Assembly (NCBI RefSeq): GCF_008831285.2
Contig: NC_045140.1
Span: forward strand, 1,653,528 to 1,717,527
Direction: 5' to 3'
Source of the DNA: Nymphaea colorata
Lineage: Eukaryota > Streptophyta > Magnoliopsida > Nymphaeales > Nymphaeaceae
Length of the DNA stretch: 64,000 nt
Shown: positions 34,451 through 46,582 of the stretch, piece after piece
Layout of the letters: every line of letters begins with the position of its first letter
How positions within the stretch are numbered: the stretch's first letter is position 1
Program-made: the position numbers and the translations under genes
Notes under the pieces: generated by a model
The model's database searches: none
What the model was told of the DNA's origin: nothing
What the model saw: the letters and a program-made list of their open reading frames with translations, nothing else

Positions 34451-36200
34451 GCGTTGATCTATCGGACTTTATCGCGACATTTCAGTAAAAGGGCACTTTT
34501 CTTGCTGTCCTCAGAAAGATCTCATGCGACGTGGCCAAGCAGTCTCGGCAGCTCTCGTGAAAACAAAATAGTGTAAGAAAAAATGTAATTGTTTCACAAC
34601 GTGAGAAAAATAAAAACTGGTTTGAGGAAGTAACAAGGTTAGAACCCAAAAGGAGATGAGCGTTACTTCATGGGAACTTTTGAATATGCAACATTGCTAG
34701 TTAACCATGTTTCCATATTTTCACCGACTAATTTGATGAGGAAATCAAATCTATCCACATCTTGGTTGTGGAAAAATATATCATTATGATGTTGATCTCA
34801 AAATATTATTTCATCCATTCAAGAGAAAGTAGCGTACTAGTCCCCATGTCCAGATGAGCCTTTGGTATTGGTGAAAGGCTTCCATTCAAGAACTTTGCAA
34901 ACTTGTCTTTATTTGAAGTAGTATTAGGAGTGTGTATCGAATAGTGAAAGCTATAAAGTTTTAGGTGAAGAACATTGATCGATCTTATTATTGCAATGAA
35001 AAGCTACATGGCACTGGTCTATGTCTGATATAAGCAATGGATATAGGTAGGCATCAGTCAGGGCTGGGGGAGGGGGAGGGCGGGCACCTAGGTCATGACC
35101 CCATCCCAACTAATTGAAAAAAAAAATTACATTACAACAATTAAAAATTTTTAGTTGCGTAATGTATTTTTTATATTCGGATTTAGTTTGGCCCTACCCA
35201 GATAAGTTCATTGGACCGCTTGGTCTGTCCCTAAAAAAAAATCTCAGTTTCACCCCTAACCTAAGTCTAACGTCATCATAATAAAACTTTTACAAAGGTT
35301 TACACAAGCTGGTGTAGACAACTGTTCCCACCATCCATGGTTGATTGGCTTATGTGTGTATTCAATAATTCACCTATCAAGGTATTTTAAGCTCTAATTG
35401 ATAGAATTAGTCAAAGTATTTATCTATAGATTTAGATGGGATTTGTCAGGTGTTATTGGTAATACAAATAAGCCAAATGCAAATAGTTCAATAAAAGAAA
35501 GTGAATTTACTTCAAACCCTCATTGCACAAACGTGGGCTAAATTGTGTTCGCTGGCTCCTCAAACATTGTTTATACGACACCCACACAACACCTGTCTTT
35601 TCAAAGACATCCGATAAAATTGGAACAATACACTAGGACATGGCATAGGATTTTTTATAAGGGTCATTGAAATAAAAGGGGCATTGATACTACCACGTGT
35701 AAAATAACAGAGTAAGTTCTATCTTTTCTTTAATGCACCATGTGCACCATGTCAGTAAAAGTGTTATTACTTTAGTGACATTGGTTTTTTCACATCTTGA
35801 TTTTACAGAAGTTCGTAATAAAACGTCAATGGGATGTTTTGCTTGTTTTTATTGATGTTTTATGATTTATAATTTAGTTTATATAAAAATTTAAAAAAAA
35901 TTATATTTCGGCCGTTGTATAATTTTGAAATTACTTTGTTCCCCTAATGACAAATTTTCTCACGATACAACCTTTGTAGAGCTTATAACATATTCCTAGC
36001 TAAACAAATATAATATTTGTCATTTTTTTTTCCTTTTCTTATTATACAAAACAAGGTTTTATTCCCTCTCCTTTCACTTTTATCTAACTGAAATTCTGAA
36101 AATTTCGTCGGGAAATCTGACGGAAGAATTTAAAATCGAACCATTTTCCGTCCTCCCCTCACGGCTGCCCAACAGCGTCACTTGCCACCACCGCCGCTTC
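34451..36200. other. Intergenic between divergent genes
   Basis: No gene. A repeat-like segment at about 35040-35250 carries a G-rich run (35066-35084) and A/T blocks similar to those at 1-120 and 60245-60480. The rest is AT-rich. This space separates the divergently transcribed nuclease gene and FAR1-related gene. Confidence 0.5.
35066..35084 (+). other. Potential G-quadruplex motif
   Basis: GGGGGAGGGGGAGGGCGGG satisfies the four-run G3+ pattern with one-base loops. It is therefore a strong predicted quadruplex on the plus strand. It lies in a dispersed-repeat segment in intergenic DNA. Confidence 0.7.
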
Positions 36201-39200
36201 TCGGAGGGCGTTAGGACGATGGCGTGACGTCGGCTCTGTGCACCCTCTGGTTAACCTTGGTTAGCCGTAATAACAGAGAAAATTACGAAAATATCCACAT
36301 CATCCCCTCCCAACTCTTTACCAGACAGAGAGAGAATCCTTCCTTCTTTCCTTTCGTCATCCCTGCCCTCGTCTTTTCTGTTTTATGTTTCTCCTGGGAA
36401 TTGCCTCTCTTTTGCACCAAGAACTACCATAGAGGAGTAAGGTGGGAACTGACGCATCCGCTGCGATTTTCTCTCTCATTCGGCACTCAGATCTTCTTCT
36501 GCTTCCGCTTCTCTTTCTATGCTGAAGAAGCCACCGAAAGAAGGGATAGATTACGAGGTGGAGCGTTAATTTTGTTTCTTATGTTTCTGTTCCTTGTGTA
36601 TGTGTATTGGGAGGAGGGGTTTTGCTGCATTCGCGTTGTTTCTCGGTTTCCGGTTCTTCGTGGTTCGTCTTTCGTGCTTTTTCGTCTATGCCCCTTTTTT
36701 TTGAGGTTTTGAGAATGCCGGAGGCGGTCAATACAGACGATCTGCTGACATGTTGACTTACTAAATTGGTTCTGATTTTCGTCGTGTCTTTTTGTGTTCT
36801 TATCTTGCTTCTACTGTTCGTGGTGAGTTTGAGATTACTGTGGCGTTCGCAATGTGGAACCTTTAAGCTTCGGATTCCCGTAATTGAGATAGTTTTACAC
36901 CCCTGACCTGGAATTCTTGTCATCTTTTCTCGATGGCTGGGGTTTGGTTCTTCTGGCAAACATTTCGTGTCTTTTTGAGGTCTCTACTCTGCCAATTATA
37001 GAGGGCAGGGAATGAGAAGTGTGAATCATTTTGCTTGAGCTTGTTCAATTTTTTCGTCATGTTTAGCGCAGAGATCCGGTGATTTCTTGTTGAAGATATT
37101 TTAATAGTCATCAGCTGTCTATTTTTTTGATATTCCTGTGATCCGTGGCTTCTTATTCCTGTGATCTGCGGCCTCGCATTGCATGAAATGAATGCGATAA
37201 GAAGATAGCGTGAAAATTTGTTTGAAATTCTGAACTGATCAGCTGAGTGACGCTATGGTGTTATAGATCATCCATGTAAGTAGAACTGGTGCTTGATTGG
37301 AGTGATCCCTCTCTACTCTTTAGTGGAATGCCTGGTCAGTTCTTCCTTTTGTAATTCATTTGTTCATAGTATGGCAGCCAAGTTCGCTTTCTGGTGGTTT
37401 AAATCTGTCAAAAGAGAAAAGAGGAAAAAAAAGAAAGTGTTTCAAATGCTAGGCTTAGTTTAGCTTTTTCTCTATGTTTGGATGGTACTGTGTCTTCCAC
37501 TGGCATTATAGACTGTTAGTTCGTGGTCAAGAATGTGATTATATCCTGATGCATATTTGATCAGCACACTTCATCTGTGAGTTATGATTAGATGTGACTA
37601 TCTCAGTGTACTGACTATCTCAGTGTACTTTATTCATCGTATATTTGTTGATGTACCAAATAAGTGTTGAACTAGGTCTTACTTTATGTTTGAAACTTTC
37701 AGAAATTAAATGTATCATTTAGTGTGCTGGAGATGGTAAACCCCATTATGGGGCATATGTTGGTTATTTTTCATTGTTAGTCCCTGTTCAAGTTCCCTAA
37801 ATTCAGTTGTTCCTTTTCGGAACTCTTGCATAATGAGATTACTTTGCTACTTGTTTTCGAAAAGTTATCTTCCCTTCCAAAGATTTTTCTGTAATAAAAA
37901 ATACCCACTTTGAAGAGCTTTTGGCACCTTTTATCCTTGATTTTTTGAATCTTACCCCAAGGCTTTGTGGATGATTCATTTGAGTTATGATGGTTTCTTT
38001 CACCTGTATTCGAACTTAACCTCCATAATCATTGGGTGTGGGCTATGGAAAACTAGGGAGAATTCTAAAACAGGTAGAAGGCAGGGATAGTTTGTTTGTA
38101 GCCTGTAAGGAACTGTTTTACTTAAAAAAATGAAAATTCTTAATTTACCTTTTTTTTTTCGAGAAAGCCCAGAACCCAGTTTTCCAAATTCTGTATAACC
38201 TGGTTACTGCACCCTACAATGGATGGTGCCACAGCCACAAAGGTCAGGAATTTGGTTTGCCATGTCAGCCAGACAGGCTTATGATGATAGCTTTTCTGGC
38301 AGCAGCTGGATGCATTGTAAGGCATGTGCAGGTGTGGTTGTGCCATTTTTTCAAATAACTCGGCTGTGGGTGTTTGTCTTTATATACTATACAGAGTACA
38401 CACACACACACACGTAAGAACTAAGAAGTTTATCTGAACTAGAGAATAATAAACTTCAATGATCATTACAATTATGAACAGTTTCACTGACAGTTTGTGC
38501 TGCTAAAGCTCTACGCAACACACACACACACTCACACACACACACACACACACACATAGGAACATTGGTAATACCAGACCACTTAGGTAAGAGACAAAAA
38601 ATGACCCACAGCGCACAACTAGGTGCACACCCTACTCAGGTCCGGCAGCTATTTGCAGCACCATGTGACATAGAATGCACCATACATCTAAGTAGCTATG
38701 CTGCACCAAGTTTGTGGCACACAAATTCTTGTTTTAGTTGGACAACTAAAGGTTGATTTATGAAAACCTGCTAGTACTTAAATGTGTAATGGTAACCTTA
38801 TGCAAAAGCATCATTTTTATCTTTTTAAAGTTGAAGCGTGGAATTTATCGCTCAACAATATGTGGCGTAAATTTTCTTTGAATTTACCGTTGTGCTTCCG
38901 CAAAATGCTCATGCATGTTGTGAACCTTGTATTGCTGTGTTCTGAAAAACTATAAAACATGACATAGCAGTGATGTGTTTCTTTTTTAGATGTCTGCCAA
39001 GATATTATTCATTTATGAACTTTATTTTAAGTTTTCATACTTGTGCATGCGTGTGTGTGTGTGTATGTGTATGTTTGCATATATTGATTATATGTATCTA
39101 TATATATAGTGCATGTGCATCAGTCAGGTTATCTATTCAGAGATAAAGGCTTGACTGGTTGTTTATCTTGCTAATGTGATCATAATGCTCTATATTTTGT

Positions 39201-39256
39201 AGTTATGATGCTTGTACAGAGGTTTGTTTTGATGCTTCTTATTGCTATCTTCAGAC
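36200..39256 (+). other. Presumed leader and 5'UTR intron of FRS gene
   Basis: The FRS coding exon is preceded directly by a consensus-like acceptor (TTGCTATCTTCAG, ending 39254), so at least one non-coding exon must lie upstream. The C/T-rich, less AT-rich segment at about 36120-36560 looks like a plant promoter and leader. The intron would be about 2.5 kb and holds (AC)n runs at 38400-38414 and 38519-38557 and a (TG)n run near 39051-39065. The 162-codon frame at 36224 is not a recognised protein. Confidence 0.45.
38519..38557. repeat. (AC)n microsatellite
   Basis: Imperfect AC dinucleotide run within the presumed leader intron. A shorter run of the same type lies at 38400-38414 and a reciprocal (TG)n run near 39051-39065. 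Confidence 0.85.
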
Positions 39257-41215
39257 ATGGCTCTTGTTGTTGCAAGCGACAATGGAAGTAATGAGAGTGA
39301 TTGTCCTATAAAAGATGTCATTGATCTGGAGGACAGTAGTTTGATACCAAAAGTTGGTATGGAGTTTGATGATGATGTTCATGCATATGAGTTTTACAAT
39401 ATGTATGCTCACAGACAAGGTTTCAGTGTCCGGATTCGTTCATGGGATAAGAACAGCAAAGGGCAGATCACACGTAAGACGTTCGTATGTAACAGGGAAG
39501 GATATACCTTGAGAAAAGGGGGTTCTGCTAGAGTTAGAACTGATGCTAGATGTGGTTGCCTTGCACGAATGATTGTAAAGAAAGGCGCAAATGGCAAGTT
39601 GTATATTGCACAATTTGAACCTACACACAACCATCAAGTTGTTAGTTCTAACAAGGTGAACATGTTGTGGTCACATCGACGAAAAATGCTTTCAGCATAT
39701 GCAGATTTGGCAGAGAAGTCTGGTGTAGGTGTCAAAGATGCATGTACACATTCGGGAAAACAAAATGGTGATAGTAAGGAATCAGCACAGTTACCACTGG
39801 AGTACAGGAACTATTTGAGGAGAAAACGTTCCATAACTCCAAAATATGGTGATGTGGGGGCTCTTTTGCAATATCTACAAGATAAATCTGCAAATGACCC
39901 TGCATTTTTTAGTGCAATACAACTTGATAAAGATGAGCTCATAACAAACATTTTTTGGGCAGATGCACGATCAAGGGCAGATTATGATTGTTTTGGGGAT
40001 GTTGTTTGCTTCGACACCTCTTTGAGAGCTAATAAACACGGCTGGCCTATTGCACTATTTACTGGGGTAAATCATCATAAACAAAGTATTATTTTTGGCA
40101 CCACCTTGTTGTATGATCAGTCTGTTGCATCGTTTGAGTGGTTGTTTAAGACTTTTGAAGGAGCCATGAAAGGAAAACAACCTTGCGTAATATTAACTGA
40201 TCAAGATCAAGCAATAACAAATGTTATACTCAAGGTATGGCCTAATACATCCCATCGGTTGTGTGTATTGCATATCTTTCAGAGTGGTACAAGGCACTTG
40301 GGCCCTGTTTTTAATAGCGGGAATGACCTCAGGAATGACTTCAGCAATTGCTTGTTTCATTGTGATGATCATGATGGGTTCATGTCTGCATGGCAAAACA
40401 TGCTAAAGAAGCACAAAATTGTGGACAATGAATGGTTAGGTAACTTGTTCAAGGAAAAAGAAAAATGGGCATTAGCTTATGGGAGGGACACATTTTGTGC
40501 TGATATGAATGCCACTGAATTAAATGAAAGCATAAATAATCTTTTAAAAAGGTACTTAAACTCAAAGCTGGACATGTTAACTTTTCTCAACAATTATGAA
40601 GAGCTTGTGGATGATCAAAGGAGAGAGGAGTTCAAAGAGGACAATAAAGCAAGAGAAACAGCCCCAGCAATGTTGTACACAAATCTATTGAGAGAAGCTG
40701 CAAAAGTTTACACACCTACAATTTTTGAAATGGTGAGAAAGGAGGCATTGGGTGTTTTGGACTGTAATGTTGACTGTTTGAGTGAAGATGCATACAAGTC
40801 AAAGTATAAAGTCACATCAATGCAGAGTGTTAAGGACCACATTGTTAGTTTTGACTCATCTAATTTCACTATTTCCTGCAGTTGCAAAAAATTCGAGTTC
40901 ATAGGAATTTTATGTTGTCATGCTTTGAAAGTTCTTGATCATCTAAAAGTTAAACAAATTCCAGAACGATACATATTGAAAAGGTGGACAAAAAATGCTA
41001 AAAGTGGTGTAACAACTCATGTTATGGTCCAGACTGATGATGATAAGTTACATTTAGCAGTGCGTTTTAACATTGTACATGATGTTTTGACTAAGCTTGC
41101 AACAAGGGCCTTGAAAAACAAAGAGGCATGCAAGTACCTTGAAGATCAGGCCATGATTATCATAGACGGAGTAGAAAGCATGTTGAAAAAGAATATGGAA
41201 GAAGATACATCTTAG
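39257..41215 (+). CDS. FAR1/FHY3-related protein (FRS), domesticated transposase
   Basis: A nuclear transcription-factor-like protein of the FAR1/FHY3 family, which descends from Mutator-like (MULE) transposases. The founding members act in phytochrome A signalling. It has 652 aa in one coding exon, starting at ATG 39257, because TCTTCAG just before it is an intron acceptor (an in-frame upstream TTG lies in the intron). Domains: FAR1 DNA-binding zinc finger, residues about 35-130 (VCNREG with Cys 78, RCGCLARM with Cys 99/101, THNHQ with His 124/126). The MULE transposase core spans about 245-345, with CFDTS Asp 253, LTDQDQA Asp 315, HRLCVLHIFQ, and a later NESINN Glu near 424. A SWIM zinc finger, ISCSCKKFEFIGILCCHALKVL, lies at about 539-560 (CxC...CxH). 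The length is typical of the family. I see no terminal inverted repeats, so it is a host gene rather than a transposon. Which FRS subgroup it belongs to is unknown. Confidence 0.93.
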   Translation: MALVVASDNGSNESDCPIKDVIDLEDSSLIPKVGMEFDDDVHAYEFYNMYAHRQGFSVRIRSWDKNSKGQITRKTFVCNREGYTLRKGGSARVRTDARCGCLARMIVKKGANGKLYIAQFEPTHNHQVVSSNKVNMLWSHRRKMLSAYADLAEKSGVGVKDACTHSGKQNGDSKESAQLPLEYRNYLRRKRSITPKYGDVGALLQYLQDKSANDPAFFSAIQLDKDELITNIFWADARSRADYDCFGDVVCFDTSLRANKHGWPIALFTGVNHHKQSIIFGTTLLYDQSVASFEWLFKTFEGAMKGKQPCVILTDQDQAITNVILKVWPNTSHRLCVLHIFQSGTRHLGPVFNSGNDLRNDFSNCLFHCDDHDGFMSAWQNMLKKHKIVDNEWLGNLFKEKEKWALAYGRDTFCADMNATELNESINNLLKRYLNSKLDMLTFLNNYEELVDDQRREEFKEDNKARETAPAMLYTNLLREAAKVYTPTIFEMVRKEALGVLDCNVDCLSEDAYKSKYKVTSMQSVKDHIVSFDSSNFTISCSCKKFEFIGILCCHALKVLDHLKVKQIPERYILKRWTKNAKSGVTTHVMVQTDDDKLHLAVRFNIVHDVLTKLATRALKNKEACKYLEDQAMIIIDGVESMLKKNMEEDTS

Positions 41216-43690
41216 CAATCTCATTCAGTCAATTGAATGTGTGAGTATGAATCTTCTGATTGTCCTCTTCAGCAATCAAACGTGATTCTTATCACACACA
41301 TAACTTCCAAACAAGTAAACAAGTATGATAAGAGATTTAGAAACAAGTGGCAGGAGGGGAAGACTCATGATCTTATCTCTTGTTGGGCAAGATATGATTG
41401 AGAAAAGAAAAATGAAGAAGATTGAGAAGATGTAATGTCTGTTAGAGGACAACGTATCACAAGTCCTCATGGTCTGTATGTTTGGATCTGTTGACTTTGA
41501 AATTGTTCACTTTTTGGTATCTTCATATCTTCTATTTTCTATACTAACATTAGGTTTATATTTCCTGTGATGTAGAGAAGGACATACATGAAGAGCCAGA
41601 TGGTTATATGTATTTGCACCAAGAAATCCTCCTTTTGGAGATTTTATTGTGTGCACATTGAAATGCAGGTAAATTTTGGTCTAGCCTGAATTAAAGATTT
41701 TATGTTTCTTTGTACTACGCTTTCATATGTATTTCCACCAAGCAATCCTCCTTTTAGATTTGTATGCACAAGGGAATGCAGGTAAATTTTGGTCTAGCTT
41801 GAACTAAAATGTTTGTTTTTTGTACTATGCTCGATATTTCTTGTCGTCAGATATGAGGCTGAGTTTCTAGCAAATCCATAAGTCTTAGAGAAATGTTCTT
41901 TTATTATTAATGGATGCACTGAGTTCATGGACATTTTAGACCATCTCAAAGGAGCAAATTCTACTTGATTAAGAGTTTGTTTCAAATGGGTGACCTTGTA
42001 AGTCTGGGCAACAGGCTAGATCCTGGTTGGTCAAAAACAGGTCTTTATCTGCCTTTATATTTACAACTTGCCACGGTCAAGTGGTCTCACAGGTTTTCTC
42101 GAGGACCATAATAAGATAAAATGGTGATTTCAGGCAGAAAAAAGCCTTAATTGAGGTTGCTTTGGAAGACAAAAGGTGGAACCTAGTTACTTTGCAGTTT
42201 CCCTCTTGTTTGGTTCTCAAAACAGGGTTTCAGTGAAAAGTATAGAACAAAATATTACAAATGAGAAAAAGCTGTCTTTTTCGAGCCTAGCAGTTCAGAA
42301 TGGACCGGCTGAGATCACCTATGTTATAGTGACCTGATTGGCTGCTCTCTAGTTGGTTGGAGGCCGTAAAATGGCTTGAATATTCAAAAAGATTTTAAAA
42401 GAAAATTAGAACAATTTCTATTTTACTGGCCAGAAAGCAGGCCGGATAAGGCTGCCTGTCCCGGGCTACCTTACCTGGCCTATTTTCCAGCAGTGGCTAA
42501 GAAGTGGTGAAATAAAAAAGAACGGATGAGAGAAAAAAAAAATTCTGGCTGTCCCCAGCAAATGATTGCAAAGTAACTATGTTATCCCACCACCACCAAT
42601 GTCATGGGATATTAGAATTAAAGGGGGAGGGGGACTGTGGTCGAGCATGGAGGCTTCTTGGGCTGTTATGGCTCATGAACAGCCTTCTGGTGTGGCCCAG
42701 CCTTATATCTAAGCTGAAGTTAGTCAATATGTTGATGCAGCATCAGTTTGTCCATGAGAGTGAATTGAAAATTTCAGTTTTCAGAGGAAGAAAACAAATT
42801 TACAAACAAGTGAGCCAGCAAAACAGTCAGATATTCTACATGTTCGTGTCATACTTTCTATTGTCTCCTTGCTGGATTTGTGTAATTTCAGCATTTCTCA
42901 TTTCTTTTGTTTATCTGCCAATTCTAAAATTTAGTCCTAAAAAAGTTCCTTGAAAATATTTGGTGCAGTTGCAGCAGGCCTAGAAATTATCATTTATCTG
43001 CTTTCGCAAGGGCCATGATGAGTGAAGACACCCTTTGCTGAGGTTAGTAATTTGCAACTGATGATGCCTAATTGAGACACCATTTCTTCTGGCACTTCAT
43101 GCACATTGGAGATCTCTTCTTTTAGGTATAGCCTCATTGAAACAGGCTCAGCATGGCCTTCTGGGGATGCTTTCAGAATAGTCTATTCCTAGTTCTGGTG
43201 CTTGTTTGGAATTTTGATTGTCACCTTAATGCATGACTGGCTATTCTTTAGTGCACACCTGAGTTTTGTCTTGGTGTTTCTGCTGATATCGAAGGTGACA
43301 TTGCTTGAGAGTTGAGACAGCTGCTGCCTCTGTGGATAATAGTTCTTGAATTGGTGTTGCCATCATATTACATGATTAATTGAGACGGCTGTTTCTTTTC
43401 CTGCACTGGGCTTCTCCACATTGATGATGCAGCATTTCAAGATTGCAGTACTCGAACTTCACATCCTATGACACACATGCTGCAGTTGAAGAGGCGTTGA
43501 ATCTCCACTTGTTAGTTGTTTTCATCTTCATGCTCGTAATATTGTTCTTCTTTCTGACATTTTGTGGGTGCTTCTGGATCAACAAAGGATCAGTTTTTTT
43601 GTGGTAGTAGGACTTTTGCTGTCAAACATGATGGGTGAACTCTCAGGATGCAATGATGCTTGTTTCACCCTTAGCTTTCCTTGACATGCA
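41216..43690. other. FRS 3' region and intergenic DNA
   Basis: No protein-coding gene supported. The first few hundred bases are likely 3'UTR. A 115-bp direct duplication lies at 41606-41830. The 124-codon frame at 42579-42953 has no recognisable domain. Confidence 0.45.
41606..41830. repeat. Direct duplication of ~115 bp
   Basis: Segments 41606-41720 and 41725-41830 share ATATGTATTT(G/C)CACCAAG, AATCCTCCTTTT, AATGCAGGTAAATTTTGGTC and TTTGTACTA(C/T)GC in the same order, offset about 119 bp, with several small differences. It lies 0.4 kb after the FRS stop codon, possibly within its 3'UTR. Confidence 0.8.
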
Positions 43691-43691
43691 G

Positions 43692-44065
43692 AATCACAAT
43701 TCTTGCCAATTATTTGTCTATAACCATTCTCCTTCATGCAAGACCACGGCGAGTGAAAACAGGGTTCTTATATTGGCTAGGTGTTCTGGTTGGTTCAAGA
43801 CCTGATAGCACTTCGAGTAAAGTCACCAAAAAAGATGTGGACCTGTTGCAACTTGATCGGATGGAAAGATTTGAAAAGCAGTGCCATCAGATTCTCTTTG
43901 CTGTTTGCGCCCCACTGTTATGGCAGGTAAGCATTCCGGTCTATGCATATTCAGCCAGCACCCTGCACTTCTGCACTGCCATATCCTTGTTTTTTTAGAC
44001 TGAAATTGATCTGACAAAAAATCCAGGTGCATGAGGAGAACCGGATTTGGATTTTAATTTTGTAG
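43692..44065 (+). other. Unplaced two-exon coding candidate
   Basis: An open stretch at 43692-43926, bounded by a GCAG acceptor and a GTAAGC donor, joins in frame to 44027-44065 (after a CCAG acceptor, ending in TAG). The joined text contains YLSITILLHARPRRVKTGFL, VTKKDVDLLQLDRMERF and CAPLLWQ-VHEENRIW. It could be the 3' end of a gene or a spliced non-coding exon. I recognise no family and find no upstream exons. It may also be chance. Confidence 0.25.
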
Positions 44066-44340
44066 ATATACTGGTCTGGTGGAACGGAGATGATTATGTA
44101 TCCTAAAGATACGTAGCCAAAACTTAATTTGAATTATGTATAATATAACATATGCGCTATGTTGTCTCAGTATGTGAAAGTCCAAAAGGACAATCAGAGG
44201 TGATCTAACTTCTAAGTATGTTGGATATTGGTATCCCGATTATTTGATTTTGCTTCTGTAGCATAAAGTAAGATGACTGATGTTACTTTTATTAAGCACT
44301 TATTGCTAACCATATTAATGAGGAAGATGCGGTCATCAAG

Positions 44341-44585
44341 GGGGTTGGCGCAATGGTCGAGGGGCTTGGTAGGCGGCTAGTTCCTGTTTTGAATCCTTAG
44401 GGCATGAACTCTTTGTGCTGGAAAAATAAGGGGGTGAGGTGTACCACTAACATGCAAGCTGAAACATGGTGGGGAAGGCCATCTGAGAAACCAAAGCTGG
44501 CCTCGTACCTTAGGAGGATGAGGGTTTGGGTGGAGATTTCAATTCTCTGGTAGGGTCAAATGTTCCTCATGCTTACTCAAGAATG
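44341..44585 (+). mobile_element. tRNA-derived SINE
   Basis: The segment opens with GGGGTTGGCGCAATGG. TTGGCGCAATGG matches the RNA polymerase III A box, and GTTTTGAATCC (44386-44396) is a one-to-two-base variant of the B box, spaced about 30 nt away as in tRNA genes and plant SINEs. The tail region is about 190 bp long and not tRNA-like; an A-rich end (GAATGAAAAACA) lies near 44580. It does not fold as a real tRNA. The target duplication is not certain. Confidence 0.65.
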
Positions 44586-46582
44586 AAAAACATGTTGCTT
44601 TATCTAACTTGGGCCGTGACCAGTTTGCACGCCTTCAATTGAAACTGAGTACAGACTCCACTGAACCTTTTATTAGCTATTCATGGTGTTCCAACACAAC
44701 TGTATCAAACAAAATTCCAGGTTTGATTCTCAGATTGGATCTCATTAGGTTTGATTTTCATATTGGATCTCATCGGCAACAGACAGGTGTTTCTGCTGAA
44801 TTCAGAGAGTCAATTGAGGATGAAAGTTCAAGGATTGACACTGCAGAAATACCTCCTTTTAACTAACTGGGTATTTTCCAGATGACATGATCTGTTTTTC
44901 CCCATGTTTCTCTGCACTTGCCTTGGGATTAACCTGAGAAGGTCTGATATTTCTTGCATAGGTTTGAAAAATAATACAATTTATTCAAGAAATTGTCAAT
45001 ATTCCCTTCGGCAATTTCTAGAGAGATGGTTTGCTAATAAATTAAGAGATAACATTCATATAGTGATCACAAATGTTTGAAATCCGTATTATGCAAGTGC
45101 TGCTTCACCATTCCACCTCTTACTAAATATATGCGGCCATCAATCCAATCTCTTCCATTACCAGGCTGCTTTCCCCCTTGGACTAGAACTACCACATACT
45201 TTATCACATCAATTCTTATTGGACCATGTTATGGGTTTTCATAATTTCAAAATGTTTTCTAAACTTATACATGTAATATTTGCAGTTTGCTTGGTAAGAA
45301 ACACTGCAAGAAAAGTACTCTAGTCTACTTGAAAAGGTACATCTATGGCAATGTTTCTAACGGTTGACACCAATCATGTTTGGCTTTATTATTTTCTTTC
45401 TCGATCATTTTCCCCAAGGTTTATGTTCATCTCTCTTTAATTAGATAAGTCCTGTAGTCCTTCAACATGTGATTCCGTTTATTATGGTTTTACTTTGCCT
45501 TCTAGTTCACAAAACATCCAATCCCTTTCTTTCACCAAGCAAGTTCAAAGAGAAACCCAGACATGAGACGAAAATGCTTTTTAGGAGCAACTGGAAAACC
45601 CCATGCGCTTCCTTCATCCAATGTTGTCCAACCATAGGTCCATAGCATCGTCTTCTCCAAGGAGAAACTTGTGGAATTTGAACCATGACATCCGTATAAT
45701 ACTCAGGGCCAACTTAACATACCACGCAAAAGAGGTTAGTCCATCTTCTTCATGTAACAATTTTCCGTTTTGTCATTACTGTTAACAGTTCGTCTGTTGA
45801 TGATTTCTTCTACATAAGATTTTATAGAAGCGATAATCATGATTGTGTCTAAAAAATAGTAAACTTCGACTCTGCTTCCCCTTCTGCTGAATCATATGGA
45901 GAATGCCTTTCATAGTTTTCAAAATCAATCGCCTACATGAATATTTTGTTCATGATTGCAAACGGGTCAATCATTGGTAGTATACAGTTCACAGATATTC
46001 TTTGATCACAAGAAATGACGCCAACCAACATCACAAAGACGCCCATAAGAAGATGCCAATAAATTGGATTTGCCGATTACAGATCCAAATTTGAACCCCA
46101 ATTGTTCAAGATTTGAGTTACGTGGATAGAAGTTACATGTTCAAGTCGGATACCTGCTAAGTTCGGACTTTGGTTTTAACAAGTTCCATTCAAGTCTGAA
46201 TCGAATATTCAAAATTCCACTATTTGTTGGTTCCCAGATCCGAACCAGTTAGATCCATACAGACGAATTTGATCTGTTGAACTCAGTTCATTCGTCATAA
46301 ACAGAGTATTCAAGAACATTAATCATCTCGATATCTGAAAGCAACATGCTGGTTATCCACGCAGTAGTTCCCAAAGAGGTGCAAAGAGAAATCAACATTC
46401 ATAATCATTGAACTTTATTTGTCACATTATCCTTTCCCTTGCAATTTATTTTATTGCATGAGTTGAAACAAAAACAGACACTAGATTTCGACGCAGCAAT
46501 CTCACTCTCATGAACCAATAAACTGATCATACAAATAGAACCGGTACGGATGAGTTCCCGGTTTTACACTATGCAGCGCTTG
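44586..46582. other. Intergenic and 3' flank of G6PDH
   Basis: No gene. Bases 46060-46310 repeat phrases of the 'CAGATCCAAATTTGAACCC' type, seen also near 121-290 and 14880-15110. Minus-strand AATAAA-like signals near 46410 and 46448 could end the G6PDH transcript. Confidence 0.45.

Noticed and set aside
36224-36712. 162-codon plus-strand frame upstream of the FRS gene
   Set aside because: Phenylalanine-rich text from T/C-rich leader DNA with no recognisable domain. It fits promoter/5'UTR sequence better.
42579-42953. 124-codon frame with hydrophobic stretches after the FRS gene
   Set aside because: No family match, no codon bias, no splice support.
44341-44415. Possible true tRNA gene at the A and B boxes
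   Set aside because: The acceptor and anticodon arms do not pair and the B box is degenerate. A SINE head fits better.
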